From Xenorhabdus griffiniae (GTDB lineage Bacteria > Pseudomonadota > Gammaproteobacteria > Enterobacterales > Enterobacteriaceae): a DNA stretch of 64,000 bases. The stretch's first letter is position 1. The number at the start of each line of letters is the position of its first letter. Below are positions 29,821 to 46,126 of this stretch, piece by piece. The stretch is taken from NCBI RefSeq assembly GCF_037265215.1, contig NZ_CP147737.1:4062001-4126000 (forward strand). Direction: 5' to 3'. Made by a program: the position numbers and the translations under genes. The notes below the pieces were generated by a model. It ran no database searches. It was not told the origin of the DNA and saw only the letters and a list, made by a program, of their open reading frames with translations.

Positions 29821-29980
29821 TCATTTAAGCGGAATGATCTTCGTCACAAAATACAAAAACTCGCCGTTTACTATTAAAAATCAACAAAATAGATAAAAAA
29901 TATCAACAAAAAACGTGATTTAACACGATTTGACCAACTCAGTTTTTACCGTTAAGTTGGGAATTCGCTGAAAGTCGCCT

Positions 29981-29998
29981 GTCAGAGGATCCTCTGAC
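29981..29998. promoter_or_regulatory. Perfect 18-bp palindrome upstream of gltB
   Basis: GTCAGAGGATCCTCTGAC is a gapless, perfect palindrome 175 bp before the gltB start. Such symmetry suggests a binding site for a dimeric regulator; no known consensus is recognised. Confidence 0.45.
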
Positions 29999-30172
29999 TC
30001 ATATTTATGCAGTGACAGATAACATAACATCATTTTGACTCACCGCTTGTTAATGCCAACAACACAAGTGGCGCTTAACTGAGGGCGCAAATTAGACGCC
30101 TGTAGAAAAAATATATATCGATACCCTCTCGCGAGTGATGTGAGAGTCGGACAGAACTTGGGGAGCTTTACC

Positions 30173-36059
<5,887 letters not shown>

Positions 36060-36369
36060 ACTCTATTCTTTTTTAATGACTTCTCCGACCTCTTAGTCGG
36101 AGAAGTTCTCAAAGATAAAAATCTCATCATTTTTTTATTTTCTTTTACTTCCAGATTAGTTGTATTTTTGGGATTTATGCGACTATTCTTATATTCTAAA
36201 GTCAAATATATCGATTTAATCTCCTGCTCATTATAGCAATACAGCAATAGTGCAATACCGTAATACGGCAATAAGATCTATTTTTTTTGCTAAGAAAATT
36301 GCTTAACAGAACTGATTAAATAGATATGAAATAAAAAATTATTAAAGTGATAATAATAGGTAGAAATAT
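36060..36369. other. Intergenic region between gltD and the secreted protein gene
   Basis: Apart from the gltD hairpin this is AT-rich DNA without a gene. An AGG 10 bases before the next ATG (36358-36360) is the likely ribosome-binding site. Confidence 0.4.
36079..36106 (+). terminator. Hairpin after gltD
   Basis: A perfect 11-bp stem (ACTTCTCCGAC/GTCGGAGAAGT) with a 6-base loop 19 bp after the gltD stop. The following TCTC is a poor T run, so efficiency is uncertain. Confidence 0.55.
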
Positions 36370-36876
36370 ATGCGCTTACTTTCCCAGATACTCTTCTTCT
36401 CTTTTATCTCCTTAGCAAGCTTGCCTTCACTTGCCAAATTCTCTACTCCCGCCGAAATTATGAAGCAAGTACAAGAAAGAGGAATAAATTCTGTTGTGGC
36501 AGAGATAAACGCAGAATATAAACAAGACAAAATTATCCAGAATATTGCGACTGGTGATAAACAATGGCTGCAAGTTGCCTTTAAGCTATACCCTAATATC
36601 CATCCAGAATTTTCCCGACAAATTATTAATGCTTTATCAGTTGCTTTAATTGAAAATCCTGTAGAGGTATTATCACTGACAAAAACACACCGCACTCTCT
36701 CATTCATTGATATATGCAATATGCCGTCAACAATCAAAGGCCTGAACCAACAAAAATTATTTATCAAGAGAATAATAAATAGCCTAAGAGCAACGGAACA
36801 ATCTAATAAAGGAAAAGACCAATACAATATCGAAGCCTGTATATGGGAATTTGAGAGAGCACTTAGTTACATGTAG
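36370..36876 (+). CDS. Unrecognised secreted protein
   Basis: I cannot assign this 168-residue protein. The first ~22 residues form a signal peptide (hydrophobic LLSQILFFSFISLASL, then SLAKF near the cleavage point). The mature part is mostly helical and includes IATGDKQWLQVAFKLYP, a VALIENPVEVLSL helix, a DICNMPS motif with one cysteine and a second cysteine near the C terminus (EACIWEFERAL); the two could form a disulphide in the periplasm. The base composition is more AT-rich than the neighbouring core genes, which suggests an accessory gene. It stands alone between gltD and a repeat copy. Confidence 0.65.
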   Translation: MRLLSQILFFSFISLASLPSLAKFSTPAEIMKQVQERGINSVVAEINAEYKQDKIIQNIATGDKQWLQVAFKLYPNIHPEFSRQIINALSVALIENPVEVLSLTKTHRTLSFIDICNMPSTIKGLNQQKLFIKRIINSLRATEQSNKGKDQYNIEACIWEFERALSYM

Positions 36877-36887
36877 CTCTAACTTGC

Positions 36888-36992
36888 TATACCAATCGCC
36901 TTTCAAGATGCGTCTTATATCTCCCCGCTATGCGGGGAGATATAAACAATCACATTGATTTACAAGCTGCAACTTGAAGTTAGATTGGTATA
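36888..36992 (+). repeat. 105-bp palindromic repeat with symmetric ends
   Basis: This copy begins TATACCAATC and ends GATTGGTATA, so its two ends are inverted copies of each other, unlike the others. The central stem is TATCTCCCCGC/GCGGGGAGATA. Confidence 0.85.
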
Positions 36993-37022
36993 AAATAAAG
37001 GAGATCAATGTCTCCTTTATTT
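36993..37022. terminator. Bidirectional terminator (secreted protein gene / sspB)
   Basis: A perfect 12-bp stem (AAATAAAGGAGA/TCTCCTTTATTT) with a 6-base loop, carrying A and T runs on both flanks, between two convergent genes. Confidence 0.7.
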
Positions 37023-37103
37023 CTCACGAAACCCCTTCGACTGCCAAGCTGCGGCCTTATTGACTGCAACTTGAATCTACTATTGGGTATGAGCTTTGAA
37101 AGG

Positions 37104-37601
37104 TTATTTTACGACGCGCAAAGTTGGGCGACCTTTTGTCGGTTGAGGTGGTTCGTCATCTGGCGAATCATCATCATGAGATGCTTTTTTACTATGCTTA
37201 CTATTGTGGATATGCACCAGATTATCCGCTGCTGGCATATCCGTTTCTACTGACTCAGCACTATCCGCGTCATAGGCAAGTTCTGGCTCAAACATCATTC
37301 CTGCGCCATTTTCACGGGCATAAACGGCAATCACAGCTGCCATTGGAACAGCTACCTGACGACCAACACCACCAAATCGGGCATTAAATCTCACTTCATC
37401 GTTCGTCAATTGCAAATTGCCAACCGCTCTCGGCGAGATATTCAAGATAATTTGCCCATTTTGTGCATATTCCATCGGGACGTTAACGCCATAACAGTTA
37501 ACATCCACAACAATATGCGGGGTCATGTCATTATCCAACAGCCATTCATAATGTGCCCGCAGTAGATAGGGGCGGCGTGGAGACATTTGAGTCATCTCCA
37601 T
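37104..37601 (-). CDS. sspB: ClpXP specificity-enhancing factor SspB
   Basis: A 165-residue adaptor, the E. coli length. The N-terminal substrate-binding domain (1-~115) includes SPRRPYLLRAHYEWLLDN and the NARFGGVGRQVAVPM strand; a flexible acidic linker follows, ending in the ClpX-binding tail RPTLRVVK. It delivers ssrA-tagged and RseA fragments to ClpXP, linking it to the DegS pathway encoded nearby. It is 3 bp downstream of sspA. Confidence 0.96.
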   Translation of the reverse strand: MEMTQMSPRRPYLLRAHYEWLLDNDMTPHIVVDVNCYGVNVPMEYAQNGQIILNISPRAVGNLQLTNDEVRFNARFGGVGRQVAVPMAAVIAVYARENGAGMMFEPELAYDADSAESVETDMPAADNLVHIHNSKHSKKASHDDDSPDDEPPQPTKGRPTLRVVK

Positions 37602-37604
37602 ATA

Positions 37605-38246
37605 TTAACTCCGTGATTGTAAACGCATTTCACGTTCTGCTTCCGTCAACGAGGCCAGGAATGCATCACGTTCAAATACACGCTGCATATAGATTTGAAG
37701 ATCTTTGGCGCCTGGTCCTGACAACTCAACACCCAAGACAGGCAAACGCCACAGAAGTGGAGATAAGTAACAATCCACCAGGCTGAACTCTTCACTCATA
37801 AAGAAGGGCATTTCTCTGAAAATTGGCCCAATCGCCAGTAATTCTTCAGCAAGCTGTTTACGTGCAGCATTCGCTTCCTGCACGCCACCTTCCTGAATTG
37901 TGTACATCAGGGAATACCAGTCTTTTTCAATTCTATGCATCATCAGACGGCTGGAGCCTCGTGCGACAGGATACACAGGCATGAGGGGAGGATGCGGAAA
38001 ACGTTCATCCAGATATTCCATAATGATGCGAGAATCATACAGGGTCAGTTCACGATCAACGAGGGTAGGAACAGATTGATAAGGATTCAAGTCAATCAAA
38101 TCCTGAGGCAAATTACCCGCTTCAACGTGTTCAATCTCTACGCTGACCCCTTTTTCCGCCAGTACAATTCTCACTTGATGGCTAAAAATGTCGGTCGGGC
38201 CGGAAAACAGAGTCATTACCGAACGTTTGTTGGCAGCGACAGCCAT
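37605..38246 (-). CDS. sspA: Stringent starvation protein A
   Basis: A 213-residue GST-fold protein. The start complementary to 38244-38246 (MAVAANKRSVMTLFSG) has GGAGG nearby on its strand and matches E. coli; an earlier in-frame start is rejected. The thioredoxin-like N-terminal domain and the PHPPLMPVYPVARG loop that contacts RNA polymerase are intact. SspA binds RNA polymerase holoenzyme and supports stationary-phase acid resistance. It heads sspA-sspB, with its promoter in the 38247-38600 gap. Confidence 0.96.
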   Translation of the reverse strand: MAVAANKRSVMTLFSGPTDIFSHQVRIVLAEKGVSVEIEHVEAGNLPQDLIDLNPYQSVPTLVDRELTLYDSRIIMEYLDERFPHPPLMPVYPVARGSSRLMMHRIEKDWYSLMYTIQEGGVQEANAARKQLAEELLAIGPIFREMPFFMSEEFSLVDCYLSPLLWRLPVLGVELSGPGAKDLQIYMQRVFERDAFLASLTEAEREMRLQSRS

Positions 38247-38602
38247 GAAAACCTCCAAGTTTATCTAAAAAAAGGAACGAACAGCCCTTCAATGAACAGC
38301 GGCTATTCTCGCTCATATTCTCATCCTGTTTCGCACTTATTATCCGAGGTATCCCCCTATCTTCCAGTGACTGCTCTATTGGCTGTAACAAGAAAATATT
38401 TTGGAGTATATTTTACCTCTGCCAAATCAGGCAAACTCATGGATAAGGCAAAAAATTGTTACTAGTCTACCAGATTTTGCACATTTTGTGGGGAAGTACA
38501 TTGAGAATTAATGATGAAATATTAGAGTCTGGGAATTATTTTGCCAAAAATGTTCTTTTTCCGCCAAAAAGAGAGAATTATCGAAGAGTGAAAAATCGGC
38601 AA
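38247..38602. other. Intergenic region between rpsI and sspA
   Basis: No gene is present. The region carries the sspA promoter (not resolved by eye) and ends at the rpsI terminator. Frames across it on the plus strand lack ribosome-binding sites. Confidence 0.4.
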
Positions 38603-38636
38603 GAAAAAAAACCCGCCATAAAAATGACGGGTTTTT
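38603..38636 (-). terminator. Terminator of the rplM-rpsI operon
   Basis: On the minus strand a 10-bp stem (AAACCCGTCA/TGGCGGGTTT, one G-U pair) is followed by a run of eight T residues, 34 bp after the rpsI stop. Confidence 0.87.
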
Positions 38637-38670
38637 AACTTTAACCCACTGCCACAGTTGTGGCAATAAA

Positions 38671-39066
<396 letters not shown>

Positions 39067-39078
39067 CTATAATCCCGA

Positions 39079-39513
<435 letters not shown>

Positions 39514-39679
39514 TTACCCAATTATAAGTTACACGTTGGTGAACACTCGATGTTCAGAAACTGTTTTTGAGGTTCACACGACTCATGTCCAGCAAACCTA
39601 CCCCTTCGAATAGCCTATGCCGGCACTAATGCAAGTTTTTTGGGAAATAAAAAATCCTGCTGTAACGTGGGGTCGCAAG

Positions 39680-39708
39680 ATTATAGAGAACTCATCATAA
39701 AAAATCGA
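39680..39708 (-). promoter_or_regulatory. Candidate rplM promoter
   Basis: On the minus strand a perfect TATAAT (39680-39685) lies ~175 bp before the rplM start; the matching -35 position reads TCGATT at 17 bp, which is weak. The leader it would produce is long enough for autogenous control. Confidence 0.5.
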
Positions 39709-39744
39709 CCCCAAATTCAATAATTATCCCAAAGGATAAAGGAA

Positions 39745-40872
39745 TCAGGGTAAATGTGGAAGTTTTAAGTATTCCTCACTTTGCATTTCCTGCAAGCGAG
39801 ACAGGCAACGTTGATATTCAAACGCCAACAACTCCCCCTGATAAATCTGTTCCATCGGCGCGTCGGCATTAATGATAAGTTTTACCTGGCGCTCATAGAA
39901 TTCATCCACCAGGGCAATGAAACGTCGGGCGGCATTTTCATTTAATGCCGTCATAATCGGCATATCGTGCAACAAAACCGAATGATAAAGCTTTGACAAA
40001 GCAATATAGTCCAGCTGGCTACGCGGATCTTCACACAATGTTTTGAAATGGATTGCCAATACCCCATCAACACTACTGATTGCGGGCATATTACGGTGAT
40101 TGATCTCCAATATTGGATTCGGCTCTCCTTCTCGTCCAGCCAAGCGCTGGAACATATGACGCATCTCCTGTCGATTTTCCTCTGACAATGGCGTCAGATA
40201 GAGATGAGCCTGTGTTAATGTCCGTAGGCGATAGTCGATACCGGCATCGACATTCATCACATCACAATATTTTTTGATCAGTTCAATGGCTGGCAGAAAT
40301 CGTGCGCGCTGCAATCCATTTCGGTATAACTCATCAGGCGGGATATTGGATGTCGCTACCAAGGCAATTCCCCGTGCAAATAAAGCTTCCAGCAAGGTAC
40401 CGAGGAGCATAGCATCCGTAATATCGGACACAAAAAACTCATCAAAACAGAGTACATCCGTCTGTGCCTTGAAACCATCAGCAATTATCTCTAAAGGATC
40501 TTCATGGCCTTGTAACGTTGTTAATTCTTCATGTACCCGTAACATGAAACGGTGGAAATGGAGACGCAGTTTTCGCTCAGTGGGTAAACTTTGGTAAAAC
40601 ATATCCATCAGCCACGTTTTACCACGCCCGACACCGCCCCACATATAAAGTCCCTGAACAGGGTGGAATTGGGCAGAAATTTGCCGACCAAACAACTTAC
40701 CCAATATGCCTTTCAGTCCACTTGCTTTTGGAATATGGCGCAGTTGAGCATTGATGAGGTCGCGATGAATAAGATCAAGGCGTTCAACCGTCTTGCGCTG
40801 TACTTCGTCAGGTTGATACTGCCCCTCAGACAAGGCTGATTGATAGAGAGATGAAGGTGTAATCGGTGACAT
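39745..40872 (-). CDS. zapE: Cell division ATPase ZapE
   Basis: A 375-residue AFG1-type ATPase. Walker A is GGVGRGKTWLM (residues ~79-89), Walker B VLCFDEFFVSDI, and the TSNIPPDELYRNGLQR sensor region is intact; the C terminus ends RCLSRLQEMQSEEYL. ZapE binds FtsZ in an ATP-dependent way and matters for division under low oxygen or heat. It lies upstream of rplM on the same strand and divergent from zapG, as in E. coli. Confidence 0.95.
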   Translation of the reverse strand: MSPITPSSLYQSALSEGQYQPDEVQRKTVERLDLIHRDLINAQLRHIPKASGLKGILGKLFGRQISAQFHPVQGLYMWGGVGRGKTWLMDMFYQSLPTERKLRLHFHRFMLRVHEELTTLQGHEDPLEIIADGFKAQTDVLCFDEFFVSDITDAMLLGTLLEALFARGIALVATSNIPPDELYRNGLQRARFLPAIELIKKYCDVMNVDAGIDYRLRTLTQAHLYLTPLSEENRQEMRHMFQRLAGREGEPNPILEINHRNMPAISSVDGVLAIHFKTLCEDPRSQLDYIALSKLYHSVLLHDMPIMTALNENAARRFIALVDEFYERQVKLIINADAPMEQIYQGELLAFEYQRCLSRLQEMQSEEYLKLPHLP

Positions 40873-40912
40873 GAAAATAACAATCCTTAAAGTTTTTTAT
40901 TCTCAATACGTA

Positions 40913-41016
40913 TATACGCATTAAACTTCAAGTTGCAATTTACAACATGATATGAAACCTGATTTCCCCCGCATCGCGGGGAGAAACCACACGCATCTTG
41001 AAGTTAGATTGGTATA
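40913..41016 (+). repeat. 105-bp palindromic repeat, first of a tandem pair
   Basis: Full copy: TATACGCATTAAACTTCAAG, central CCCCCGCATCGCGGGG stem, ending CGCATCTTGAAGTTAGATTG plus GTATA. Confidence 0.9.
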
Positions 41017-41035
41017 ATAATTTACCAATAAGAAC

Positions 41036-41140
41036 TATACGCATTAAACTTCAAGCTGCAATTTACAACACGATATGAAACCTGATTTCTCCCCGCTTCG
41101 CGGGGAGAAATTACATTCATCTTGAAGTGAGATTGGTATA
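41036..41140 (+). repeat. 105-bp palindromic repeat, second of a tandem pair
   Basis: Full copy in the same orientation as its neighbour 20 bp to the left, with a central TTCTCCCCGCTTCGCGGGG stem. The two differ at several positions, so the duplication is not recent, or they inserted separately. Confidence 0.9.
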
Positions 41141-41416
41141 TACCAATGCCCACTACTGTGAATTGAGGGATATGATTTTGCCTACCTACTTTGGGAAATC
41201 TGTATAAAATTAATATATTAAATTACAAATAAATGAATTAATTAATAATCAATATTCCACTCTGACTAAATTAACGGTTATAGTGGTCACCATGAACCAA
41301 GAGCCTATCCCAATTAGTTGTATATCCTTGCAAACAGAACTGCCTAATGGGATAACGCTCTAAGAACATTGCAGAAACGATATTGCAGAATTAACGCTGT
41401 TACTAAAGGAGTTGCC

Positions 41417-41815
41417 ATGACTTGGGAATATGCCCTGATCGGATTAATCATCGGTTTTATCGTCGGCGCACTGGCTGTCCGCTTTGGCAGCTCAAAGCTA
41501 CGCCAACAAAATACCCTACAGGCTGAATTGGAGAAAAATCGGGCGGAATTGGAAGAATACCGCAAAGAGCTGGTCAGCCATTTCGCCCGTAGTGCTGAAT
41601 TACTTGACAATATGGCACGCGATTACCGCCAGTTGTATCAACACATGGCGAAAAGTTCCAATGAACTGATGCCCAATATGCCTGTGCAGGATAATCCTTT
41701 CAATTATCGTCTAAGCGAATCCGAAACTGAGAAAAATAAAGTGACTGCTAATACGCCGCCACGGGATTATTCTGAGGGTGCATCTGGCCTATTCCGTCCG
41801 ATTCAAGATAAGTAA
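41417..41815 (+). CDS. zapG: Z-ring-associated inner membrane protein ZapG (YhcB)
   Basis: A 132-residue protein starting at the ATG preceded by AAAGGAG. One N-terminal transmembrane helix (YALIGLIIGFIVGALAVRF) leads into a coiled coil (residues ~28-85) and a disordered polar tail. E. coli YhcB/ZapG has the same length and layout and links cell division with envelope synthesis. It is followed by degQ ~300 bp away, with a hairpin at 41828-41853 between them. Confidence 0.94.
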   Translation: MTWEYALIGLIIGFIVGALAVRFGSSKLRQQNTLQAELEKNRAELEEYRKELVSHFARSAELLDNMARDYRQLYQHMAKSSNELMPNMPVQDNPFNYRLSESETEKNKVTANTPPRDYSEGASGLFRPIQDK

Positions 41816-41827
41816 TTAATGCACTTT

Positions 41828-41853
41828 GCCGTGGTAATAATCGCTACCACGGC
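41828..41853 (+). terminator. Probable terminator after zapG
   Basis: A perfect 9-bp stem (GCCGTGGTA/TACCACGGC) with an 8-base loop 12 bp after zapG, followed by CCCCTTT rather than a long T run. Confidence 0.5.
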
Positions 41854-41952
41854 CCCCTTTCATCCCCTCCATCCTATGGAAAGATTTTTGTTTTTTATTT
41901 TTGATTCACGTAAATACCTGTAAAGAAACGCATTGAAACGACTTTATTAGTG

Positions 41953-41979
41953 AACTTTGCTGAATAATTGAGAGTCATA
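41953..41979 (+). promoter_or_regulatory. Sigma-E-like promoter upstream of degQ
   Basis: GAACTT (41952-41957) followed 17 bp later by TCATA partly fits the sigma-E consensus (GGAACTT, spacer near 16, TCTGA). The -35 match is good and the -10 weak. It would start transcription ~130 bp before degQ. Confidence 0.3.
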
Positions 41980-42115
41980 ACAACATTGAAACTATGTTGC
42001 TTAAGACCTATATAACTCCCAGGAATAAGTGATTTCTCAGGTAGTAACACCTTGACAGGACAGGTCTCTTAAGCACAATTTCCTTTTCTAGCTTAGGTAT
42101 TAAGAGAACGTATTC

Positions 42116-43492
42116 ATGAAAAGAAAAAATACATTACTCAGCGCACTCGCTATTAGTATCGGATTATCTTTAGCTTCAGTTCCAATGGTAAGTAATGCAG
42201 CCTTACCTGCTGTGTCTGCTCAAGAATTACCCAGTCTCGCTCCCATGCTGGAAAAAGTGCTGCCTTCTGTTGTCACTGTTCATGTTTCAGGTACAGAAGT
42301 ACAAAGCCAGCAGCTCCAGTTACCTGACGATTTTCAGTTCTTCTTCGGACCTGCATTCCCTCCGCAAGAACCAAGAAAACGTCCATTCACTGGATTAGGC
42401 TCTGGGGTAATTATTGATGCTAATAAAGGTTATGTCCTGACCAATAGTCATGTCATTAATAATGCAAACAAAATACGCGTTCAATTAAATGATGGCCGTG
42501 AATATTCAGCAAAACTCCTTGGACGTGATCCACAGACCGACATCGCTCTTTTACAATTGAAAGATGCCAAAAATCTGACTGCCATCAAGTTCGCTGACTC
42601 AGACCAACTGCGCGTCGGAGATTATGCCATTGCCATCGGTAACCCATTTGGCTTGGGGCAAACCGTCACATCTGGGATCATTTCTGCTCTTGGCCGTAGC
42701 GGTCTGAATCTGGAAGGTTTGGAAAACTTTATCCAGACCGACGCCCCGATTAACCGCGGTAACTCTGGTGGTGCATTGATTAATCTGAAAGGGGAACTGA
42801 TCGGTATTAACACTGCTATCCTCGCACCAAGCGGGGGTAACGTCGGTATCGGTTTTGCCATCCCAAGTAATATGGCTAAGGTCCTTTCCGCTCAGCTTAT
42901 TTCCCACGGCGAAGTCAAACGCGGCATACTCGGTATCAAAGGCACCGAGATGACAGCAGACATTGCCAAAGCACTCAATGTTGAAGCACAGCAAGGGACA
43001 TTTGTCAGCGAAGTTCTGCCTAAATCGGCCGCAGCTAAAGCCGGTATCAAACCAGGGGATGTCCTAATCTCCTTTGATGGCAAGAAAATTAATAGCTTTG
43101 CTGAGCTACGCGCGAAGGTTGGTACAACAGTTCCAGGTAAAGAAGTCACAATTGGTCTGTTGCGCAAAGGGAAACCACTTGAAGTCACCGTTACACTGGA
43201 TAACAGTGATGGAGAGCCAACGAAAGCAGAAAACTTGAGTATTGCCCTGCAAGGCGCAACCCTGAGTAATGCCGTTGTCAAAAATACCCAAGGCATCAAA
43301 GTAGATTCGATTACGCCGAACTCACCTGCTGCAATATCAGGCTTGCAGAAGGATGACTTAATTGTTGGTGCCAACAATGTGCGTGTACGAAATATCAGCG
43401 AATTACGTAAAATCACTGAACAGAAGCCAGCCATTATCGCATTGAACGTCTTACGTGGTGACGATAATGTTTATCTCTTACTACGTAATTAA
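42116..43492 (+). CDS. degQ: Periplasmic serine endoprotease/chaperone DegQ
   Basis: A 458-residue HtrA protease with a cleavable signal peptide ending near SNAALP (residues 26-31). The catalytic triad is His112, Asp142 and Ser217 (RGNSGGAL). A protease domain (~40-250) is followed by two PDZ domains (~265-355 and ~370-455). DegQ degrades or refolds damaged periplasmic proteins in a 6/12/24-mer cage. Its position next to degS and its length favour DegQ, but some Morganellaceae use one HtrA copy for both roles, so the DegP function may be included. Confidence 0.95.
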   Translation: MKRKNTLLSALAISIGLSLASVPMVSNAALPAVSAQELPSLAPMLEKVLPSVVTVHVSGTEVQSQQLQLPDDFQFFFGPAFPPQEPRKRPFTGLGSGVIIDANKGYVLTNSHVINNANKIRVQLNDGREYSAKLLGRDPQTDIALLQLKDAKNLTAIKFADSDQLRVGDYAIAIGNPFGLGQTVTSGIISALGRSGLNLEGLENFIQTDAPINRGNSGGALINLKGELIGINTAILAPSGGNVGIGFAIPSNMAKVLSAQLISHGEVKRGILGIKGTEMTADIAKALNVEAQQGTFVSEVLPKSAAAKAGIKPGDVLISFDGKKINSFAELRAKVGTTVPGKEVTIGLLRKGKPLEVTVTLDNSDGEPTKAENLSIALQGATLSNAVVKNTQGIKVDSITPNSPAAISGLQKDDLIVGANNVRVRNISELRKITEQKPAIIALNVLRGDDNVYLLLRN

Positions 43493-43495
43493 TCG

Positions 43496-43600
43496 ATACG
43501 CATTAAACTTCAAGTTGCAATTGACAACACGATGTGAAACCTGATCTCTCCCCGTTTCGCGGGATGAGATCACACGCATCTTGAAGTGAGATTGCTATAT
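43496..43600 (+). repeat. 105-bp palindromic repeat between degQ and degS
   Basis: Full copy starting four bases after the degQ stop; central CTCTCCCCGTTTCGCGGGA stem. Its end reads GATTGCTATA instead of GATTGGTATA. Confidence 0.88.
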
Positions 43601-43685
43601 ATCCACCACAGACGCAGTATGATTGCTGCGTCTGTCCACTTCTATGCTATTCTTCTTTCAATCAATTACTAGGCTGAATAATGTC

Positions 43686-44747
43686 ATGCTGATCAAGTTA
43701 TTGCGCTCTATACTCATAGGCTTATTGATTGCCGCTATTTTGCTGGTCGCTATACCGTCCCTGCGTCCCAGCGGCTTAAAAAATTTCCTGAGCGATAACA
43801 ACAGCAACGATACAATATCCAGTTTCAGCAAAGCAGTCCGTCGGGCTGCGCCTGCGGTAGTCAATATTTACAGCAGCAGCATGGGCAGTTTTTCCCATGA
43901 AAGTCGGGAGCTCCTTCCCTTGGGTTCCGGCGTGATTATGAGTGAACAGGGCTACATTCTCACAAATCGGCATGTTATCAATAAGGCAGCGTCCATTATT
44001 GTCGCTTTGCAAGATGGACACTTTTATGAAGCCCTGCTCGTCGGCTCAGATGGTCCAACCGATCTGGCCGTTTTAAAAATCAACGCCACAAACCTGCCTG
44101 TGATCCCAATTAATCCTAAACGTGTGGCCCACGTAGGCGATATCGTATTAGCTATCGGCAATCCGTACAATTTGGGACAAACCATTACACAAGGCATTGT
44201 CAGTGCAACCGGACGTGTCGGTCTTAGCCCAACGCGTCGCCAGAATTTCCTGCAAACTGATGCATCAATTAACCAAGGCAACTCCGGTGGCGCTTTGGTC
44301 AATACGCTGGGAGAATTAGTGGGTATCAATACGTTGACATTCGATAAGTCTGAGTTTGGTTCAACACCAGAAGGATTAGGATTTGCCATTCCAACAAAAC
44401 TGGCTACAACCATTATGCAGAAATTGATCCGTGATGGCCGAGTTATCAGGGGATATATAGGCATCACCGCCAGAGAATTGCCCTATATTCGCTCATCAGG
44501 CAGTAATATCAATCAAATTCAGGGGTTACGCGTTTTCCAAATCGCACCCAATGGCCCTGCTGAAAAAGCGGGGATCAAAGTGGGAGATATCATTACCCGC
44601 GTTAATCACCAACCGGCCATATCACCAATGGAAACAATGGACCAAGTCGCGGAAATTCGGCCGGGCAGTGTCGTTCCTGTCACTGTGCTACGCGATGGAA
44701 CTTCCCTCACATTTAACGTCACAATCGATGAGTTTGATGGCTACTAA
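43686..44747 (+). CDS. degS: Sigma-E stress sensor protease DegS
   Basis: A 353-residue membrane-anchored HtrA protease. The start at 43686 (MLIKLLRSILIGLLIAAILL) gives one N-terminal transmembrane anchor, as in E. coli; an upstream in-frame ATG is rejected. The triad is His96, Asp126 and Ser200 (NQGNSGGAL), followed by a single PDZ domain (~255-345) that senses misfolded porin C termini. DegS makes the first cut in RseA. It is separated from degQ by a repeat copy, so the two may be transcribed differently. Confidence 0.95.
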   Translation: MLIKLLRSILIGLLIAAILLVAIPSLRPSGLKNFLSDNNSNDTISSFSKAVRRAAPAVVNIYSSSMGSFSHESRELLPLGSGVIMSEQGYILTNRHVINKAASIIVALQDGHFYEALLVGSDGPTDLAVLKINATNLPVIPINPKRVAHVGDIVLAIGNPYNLGQTITQGIVSATGRVGLSPTRRQNFLQTDASINQGNSGGALVNTLGELVGINTLTFDKSEFGSTPEGLGFAIPTKLATTIMQKLIRDGRVIRGYIGITARELPYIRSSGSNINQIQGLRVFQIAPNGPAEKAGIKVGDIITRVNHQPAISPMETMDQVAEIRPGSVVPVTVLRDGTSLTFNVTIDEFDGY

Positions 44748-44751
44748 TCTT

Positions 44752-44802
44752 TTCTTTCTCGCCCACTCTTTTTTCACCGACAACGTGGCGGGCGAGAAAG
44801 AA
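44752..44802. terminator. Bidirectional terminator between degS and murA
   Basis: A perfect 13-bp stem (TTCTTTCTCGCCC/GGGCGAGAAAGAA) lies between the convergent degS and murA, with T-rich sequence on the 3' side in both directions. Confidence 0.75.
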
Positions 44803-44815
44803 TATTTAATTCCGT

Positions 44816-46081
<1,266 letters not shown>

Positions 46082-46126
46082 TCACGATTCTCTTATTTAA
46101 TTCAAAATGCGCTGTTCGAAACAGCC

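Larger units (their letters stand above)
29504..30172. other. Long regulatory region upstream of gltB
   Basis: This 670-bp divergent region has no gene; yhcC, which lies between arcB and gltB in E. coli, is not here. The first ~250 bp next to arcB are very AT-rich. It contains a CRP-like site at 29805-29820 and an 18-bp perfect palindrome at 29981-29998, then GC-richer leader sequence up to the gltB start. Confidence 0.6.
40873..41416. other. Divergent region between zapE and zapG
   Basis: Contains two direct copies of the 105-bp repeat, then AT-rich DNA, then a long-loop inverted repeat (41306-41317 with 41344-41354, one bulge) shortly before zapG. No gene was recognised. Confidence 0.5.
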
